A DNA stretch of 64,000 nucleotides from G963665495 sp963677785 (GTDB lineage Bacteria > Desulfobacterota > Desulfovibrionia > Desulfovibrionales > Desulfovibrionaceae), in contig CAXXDH010000003.1 in NCBI GenBank assembly GCA_963677785.2, positions 682,001-746,000 on the forward strand. Direction: 5' to 3'. The notes beneath the pieces were generated by a model. The model searched no databases. It was not told the DNA's origin and worked only from the letters and a program-made list of their open reading frames with translations. A program made the position numbers and the translations under genes. Positions 61,979 to 64,000 of the stretch are shown piece by piece (the first letter of the stretch is position 1; every line of letters begins with the position of its first letter).

Positions 61979-63529
61979 CTACTCGACATCAATAAAAATG
62001 CGCTTGTTCCAGGGCAGGGGCACGCCGTGGCCCATGCCGCCGGGAGTAAACCAGACAGGCGTCCGGTTGTCAGCCGCGGCGAACCAGACGGGCGTATAGA
62101 GCTGGTAGGCGGGCAAGTCGCGCGCATAAATACGCTGCGCCTCCTGCACCAGGGCCAGGCGTTTTTCCCGGTCCGGGGTTTTCCGTTGTTCCCGCAGCAG
62201 TCCGACCAGTTCGGAGTCGGCCGTGAAACGATCGCCGTAAGGCGTATCACCCTGCACCAGTGTGGCATAAATGTCCGGATCGCCGAGAACGGAGCGAGAA
62301 CAGAGCGCCAGGTCGAAATCCCAGTTTTTCATGCGCCCCAGAAAGACCCCGGGACTGACTATCTGCACCTCGGCCGCAATGCCGCAATCTGCCAGCTGGC
62401 GAACGAGCACCGTGGCGGCCGTTGCAAAATTCTTGACGGTCAACAGTCTGAGCGCAAGCGCTTTTCCCCGGCTGGAGAGCGCGCCGTCCTCATCCGGCCG
62501 CCAGCCCTGCGTTGCGAACAGCTCCAGGGCTTTTTCCTTTGAATAGGGATAGCGTACGGTATCCGGCGCTTTCCACGCGCTGTCGTGGGGCATTCCTCCC
62601 GGTTCGTTGGGCAGGCCCGTGCCTTTGGAGGCGATGGCGGCCACCTGCCCGGCGTCGATGGCGTACGCCAGAGCCTGACGCGCGGCCCGCTGGGCGAATA
62701 TGCCGCTGCGATGGTTGAACAGCAGCCGGACAGGATGTCCGGAATCCGTGGCCACAACCTGGAAACCCGCCTCGCTTAGCTTGTCTTTCAGCTCCACCGG
62801 CACGGAACGCAGCATGTCCACCTGGCCGTCCCGCAGGGCCGCGGCGGCCGCATCGGGCGCCATCTTGACCACCATGAGCGTTTCGAAACGCGGTTTGCCG
62901 CCGTAATACGCGTCAAAGGCCTTGAATACGTAGCGCGCGTGCGCCTTGTCGTAAATTTCGAGCCGGTAGGGTCCCGAACCGACGGCGGCCTTGGCCGAGG
63001 CGTAGTCCTGCTCGCCGAGTTCCGCGTATATATGTTGCGGGACAATGGGCAGGCTCCCGGCGCACAAGGCCGGAAAAGGCGTATAAGGGTGTTTGAGGTC
63101 AAAGCGTACGGCATTGGAGCCGAGCGCGCGAACCTGTTTGATCTCATCAAGATGGGCAAAAGGATAGTTTTTGCCGGACAACAGTTCCACGCTGAAGACC
63201 ACGTCGTCCGCGGTCACGGGTTTTCCGTCATGCCAGAGGGCGTCTTCGCGCAGAGTAAAAGACCAGGTACTCCCGTCGGGCGACTGACTCCAGGATGTCG
63301 CCAAAGCAGGAACCATCGCGCCTTCCGCGTTTTTCCAAAGCAGCGTATCGAATACGAGGCTGGTCAGGGCGTAGCCCGGCCCTTTGCGCAGATGGGCCAG
63401 AGGGGCGGGGAACCCCCAGTCGCCTTTTTTGTCCGCGATGACATACGGCTTGTCTTCCGCCGCGTTCACGGACACTCCGGCAAGCAGTAACGTGAACGCG
63501 GCAAAGGCCATAAGCAGTATTCTGGGCAT
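61979..63529 (-). CDS. Periplasmic substrate-binding protein, peptide/nickel family 5
   Basis: This 516-residue exported protein has signal peptide PRILLMAFAAFTLLLAGVSV ending NAA, then the family-5 fold: YALTSLVFDTLLWKNAEGAM, ATSWSQSPDGSTWSFTLRED, ALWHDGKPVTADDVVFSVEL, and GSGPYRLEIYDKAHARYVFK. Family members bind peptides, nickel chelates, opines or heme. There is no histidine pattern that fixes nickel. The ATG at 63529 has AAGGAG about seven bases upstream. It is the first gene of the importer operon, divergent from an ArsR regulator. Confidence 0.93.
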   Translation of the reverse strand: MPRILLMAFAAFTLLLAGVSVNAAEDKPYVIADKKGDWGFPAPLAHLRKGPGYALTSLVFDTLLWKNAEGAMVPALATSWSQSPDGSTWSFTLREDALWHDGKPVTADDVVFSVELLSGKNYPFAHLDEIKQVRALGSNAVRFDLKHPYTPFPALCAGSLPIVPQHIYAELGEQDYASAKAAVGSGPYRLEIYDKAHARYVFKAFDAYYGGKPRFETLMVVKMAPDAAAAALRDGQVDMLRSVPVELKDKLSEAGFQVVATDSGHPVRLLFNHRSGIFAQRAARQALAYAIDAGQVAAIASKGTGLPNEPGGMPHDSAWKAPDTVRYPYSKEKALELFATQGWRPDEDGALSSRGKALALRLLTVKNFATAATVLVRQLADCGIAAEVQIVSPGVFLGRMKNWDFDLALCSRSVLGDPDIYATLVQGDTPYGDRFTADSELVGLLREQRKTPDREKRLALVQEAQRIYARDLPAYQLYTPVWFAAADNRTPVWFTPGGMGHGVPLPWNKRIFIDVE

Positions 63530-63561
63530 ATTGAACTCCTTATTCAAAAGTTTTCTTGAAC

Positions 63562-63590
63562 TTTTTAATGAAAATGGATTTCAATGTCAA
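63562..63590 (-). promoter_or_regulatory. Promoter of the importer operon with dyad operator in the spacer
   Basis: On the minus strand a perfect TTGACA (63585-63590), 17-base spacer and TAAAAA (63562-63567) lie about 33 bases before the substrate-binding gene start. Inside the spacer is the dyad TGAAA-N5-TTTCA (63569-63583). A regulator bound there would block or remodel the promoter. The divergent ArsR-family gene 75 bases away is the obvious candidate. Confidence 0.6.
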
Positions 63591-63657
63591 TTACACTGTT
63601 CGCGACTGGTTTCAATTGTCCGCGCCGTGCCCGTGTGTTGCGCCGCAAGCCGTTCCC

Positions 63658-64000
63658 ATGTATGATTTCGCCATGCCACGAACAGAGGATAAGGGTCGCC
63701 TGAACGAAGTTTTCGCCGCAGTGGCCAAGGGCTTGGCCCATGCCAACCGCCTGGAACTGCTCGAACTGCTGGCTCAGGGCGAGCGGGATGTGGAATCGCT
63801 GGCCCAGGGCAGCAGCATGTCCATGGCCAACACCTCCCACCACCTCAAATTATTGCGCCAGTGCGGGCTCATTCAGAACCGGCAGGAAGGCCAACGGGTC
63901 ATTTACCGGCTTGCGGACGACCGCGTCATCTCCTTGATGGCCCTGCTGCACGGCCTGGCCATGAAAAACCTTCCGGCACTGGACAGGTTGCTCGCGGAAC
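63658..64000 (+). CDS. ArsR-family transcriptional regulator (partial)
   Basis: The first 114 codons are present; the gene runs past the window end. The winged helix-turn-helix is clear: VAKGLAHANRLELLELLAQG, ERDVESLAQGSSMSMANTSH, HLKLLRQCGLIQNRQEGQRV, IYRLADDRVISLMALLHGLA. No cysteine metal site is visible in the recognition helix. The following LPALDRLLAE resembles the linker to a rhodanese domain seen in some ArsR-rhodanese proteins, but that part is outside. In-frame ATGs at 63658 and 63673 are both possible starts. Confidence 0.88.
   Translation, partial: MYDFAMPRTEDKGRLNEVFAAVAKGLAHANRLELLELLAQGERDVESLAQGSSMSMANTSHHLKLLRQCGLIQNRQEGQRVIYRLADDRVISLMALLHGLAMKNLPALDRLLAE

Noticed and set aside
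63569..63583. The importer-promoter dyad as a Fur box
   Set aside because: It matches the 7-1-7 Fur consensus only partly, and the adjacent ArsR regulator is a better candidate.

Overview
The window looks like chromosomal DNA from a sulfate-reducer-type deltaproteobacterium, most likely Desulfovibrionaceae. The grounds are: an ATP synthase operon with separate b' and b subunits and no a or c genes, a Desulfovibrio-type homotrimeric porin, RNase Y in a Gram-negative, a zapA neighbourhood with a candidate 6S RNA, and KDO/LPS genes. The DNA is GC-rich with sharp AT-rich islands in some intergenic regions. The genus cannot be fixed from sequence alone.

Region 1 (1-16.4 kb) is accessory. After the tail of an ABC ATPase and a CynX-like MFS transporter comes the most unusual part, a three-gene minus-strand unit (12815 to 1820). 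It encodes a 2599-residue nonribosomal peptide synthetase (C-A-T-C-A-T-reductase with a C-terminal cyclic-nucleotide-binding domain), a MATE exporter fused to an RsbW-like HATPase domain, and a PaaK-like adenylate-forming ligase. The architecture predicts an N-acylated dipeptide released reductively as an aldehyde (or its cyclised product) and exported. Both the synthetase and the exporter carry signalling domains. A GT39-type glycosyltransferase follows, then two decaying genes: an SbmA/YddA-type ABC transporter remnant and a frameshifted surface-anchor protein.

Region 2 (16.6-24.2 kb) holds kdsB overlapping carA, a TPR-flavoprotein-glycosyltransferase run, a small CBM48 protein, and a protein combining a degenerate cyclic-nucleotide domain with a FliG-C-like tail.

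Region 3 (24.3-40.1 kb, all minus strand) is a dense growth and shape block. In transcription order it is mreB-mreC-mreD-mrdA(PBP2)-rodA-bactofilin-atpF'-atpF-atpH-atpA-atpG-atpD-atpC-terminator-glmU-zapB-like-zapA-6S RNA candidate-rny. It couples cell-wall elongation, energy supply, peptidoglycan precursor synthesis, division and RNA turnover. mreC appears to start at an ATT codon behind a perfect Shine-Dalgarno sequence.

Region 4 (40.2-50.5 kb) has a YhcC-like radical SAM protein overlapping ogt, an AT-richer sulfotransferase, a stand-alone fabF-acp pair, an Lrp regulator with alanine dehydrogenase, pyruvate kinase, and a porin behind a very AT-rich leader with perfect inverted repeats.

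Region 5 (50.5-64 kb) has an SGNH hydrolase, an MltB-type lytic transglycosylase, a PaaI-type thioesterase, a receiver-TPR protein, a hybrid histidine kinase, an SLC13-type anion transporter, and a peptide/nickel-type ABC uptake operon. That operon is divergent from an ArsR-family regulator cut by the window end, and the shared intergenic region contains a promoter with a dyad in its spacer. No CRISPR array, intact insertion sequence, rRNA or tRNA was recognised.
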